A stretch of 64,000 nt of DNA. Origin: Atopsyche davidsoni (lineage: Eukaryota; Arthropoda; Insecta; Trichoptera; Hydrobiosidae). Both the position numbers and the translations under genes were made by a program. Within the stretch, counting starts at the first letter, position 1; every line of letters begins with the position of its first letter. Shown one piece after another: positions 63,181 to 64,000 of this stretch. Under the pieces are notes generated by a model. The model searched no databases and had not been told where the DNA came from. It worked only from the letters and a program-made list of their open reading frames with translations. The stretch covers positions 9,889,501-9,953,500 of the forward strand of contig JAILWY010000016.1 in the NCBI GenBank assembly GCA_022113835.1, given 5' to 3'.

Positions 63181-63640
63181 GATTCAGCCATAGTCAAAAT
63201 TTTGACACATCCAAGGAATTCTTGAGAAACTATTGAATGTGCTTTTGAAGCTTGTCAGTCCAAAAAATAAAGTACCTCACAATATTAAAGATTTGAGCAT
63301 CTTGAAGAATGAAATCATCACATGGGAGCAACGGAAACTTGCCTGCGAAAAAATGTCAATGCCTCCTTTTAAACTGAAAATTTTTTGGATAGTCAAACAT
63401 AATGTGCAACTTTTTGTCTATTTGATAGAAATAAGAAGCAGTCTTCTGAAAAGGAAGCATTATTTTAATACTTTGCAGTTTATATTGTCCTATTAATTTT
63501 TAAAATAACACTAGTGGCCTCACCGTTGAATAATAATATTACTTCGCTGTTTGAGGATCCAAAAATCTCCATCTACTTAAAATACACATTGGACGAAGAT
63601 ATAAAATTAATATTTGCTAACAATGAAGAACATTGCTTTT
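63181..63640 (+). pseudogene. Partial duplicate of TTF1-like exons 5-7
   Basis: VLLKLVSPKNKV...LSILKN...ITWEQRKLACEKMSMPPFKLKIFW repeats exon 5 of the gene upstream (VLLKIVSPKDKE...LNILKD...ITFEQWKLVGEKLSLPPLKLKVFW), and VASPLNNNITSLFE repeats exon 6. A stop near 63,233, another at 63,493 and the loss of the intron boundary between the two parts break it. It may be transcribed as the 3' UTR of the gene; AATAAA occurs at 63,642-63,647. Confidence 0.7.
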
Positions 63641-63647
63641 AAATAAA

Positions 63648-64000
63648 TATTTGTATATTTTTAACTTGCTTATTGATTTCACGAATAAAGAAACCTGAAT
63701 ATTTATTTATGATTAGATCGAAAATTTTCGAACAATAAATGGCATTATTGGCAACTAGATTTTACATTTTTTTATAGACATTTTATAGGCTAATAATAAG
63801 TTATACAATAATAATAATTAGTTTCTAATATCAATATATTATATTCAATTTATTTCTAAACGTGATTAACATAAAACAGATTTCAACATAACACATATCT
63901 GGAAAGGGTATTCTTTGGAGTCCATGCGCTGTCGAAATATCTGCGTATGCTGCCATGCCAGCTTCCCGTTTCCTTTACTCAGATTCGCAGTTAAGGTAAA
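63648..64000. other. Sequence after the duplicate
   Basis: AT-rich; nothing recognised up to the window end. A GC-richer stretch from 63,900 may begin another feature that continues outside the window. Confidence 0.4.

Overview
The window reads as a piece of an insect nuclear genome. It is AT-rich, genes are split into short exons by GT-AG introns, and the gene content (ADAMTS protease, augmin subunit, NOL8, EB1) is animal. There are no bacterial operons, rRNA or CRISPR. I cannot name the insect order. All exon structures below were built by hand from splice signals, phase and family resemblance.

Layout. 1-15,323: no convincing coding exon; AT-rich sequence with a dispersed repeat family (five copies), a tRNA-like SINE head, a hammerhead-ribozyme-like remnant and a few GC-richer blocks that may be regulatory. 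15,324-30,822 (+): sixteen exons of an ADAMTS-type secreted metalloprotease; the first (signal peptide) exon was not found. Its second visible intron holds a 5.65-kb hAT-type DNA transposon (20,022-25,672) with 14-bp inverted ends and a perfect 8-bp target-site duplication. The element carries a transposase broken by one stop codon, a nested 244-bp copy of its own left end with its own target-site duplication, and about 2.5 kb of cargo with two unrecognised convergent ORFs (one proline-rich, one Cys/Arg/Lys-rich with a five-residue cysteine period).

31,609-35,594 (-): HAUS3 (augmin subunit), ten exons, 573 aa. 36,674-39,723 (-): NOL8-like nucleolar RRM protein, nine exons, 647 aa. 42,711-50,165 (+): EB1 microtubule plus-end protein, with two alternative versions of the exon encoding the end of the CH domain; reading frame makes them mutually exclusive. 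52,244-57,600 (-): an unrecognised 1,399-aa Ser/Asn/Lys-rich protein with SPRLR repeats and KEN tripeptides, probably nuclear. 58,657-62,959 (+): a TTF1/Reb1-type Myb-like protein whose first exon is mostly fourteen tandem 44-residue repeats, followed by a decayed partial duplicate of its own C-terminal exons (about 63,200-63,640). Two more hammerhead-like motifs lie in its introns.

The genes do not form one pathway. HAUS3 and EB1 both act on spindle microtubules, NOL8 and the TTF1-like protein both act in the nucleolus/rDNA, but I would not infer a functional cluster from four neighbours. The most unusual items are the cargo-bearing hAT element, the duplicated EB1 exon and the large homogenised repeat array in the TTF1-like gene.
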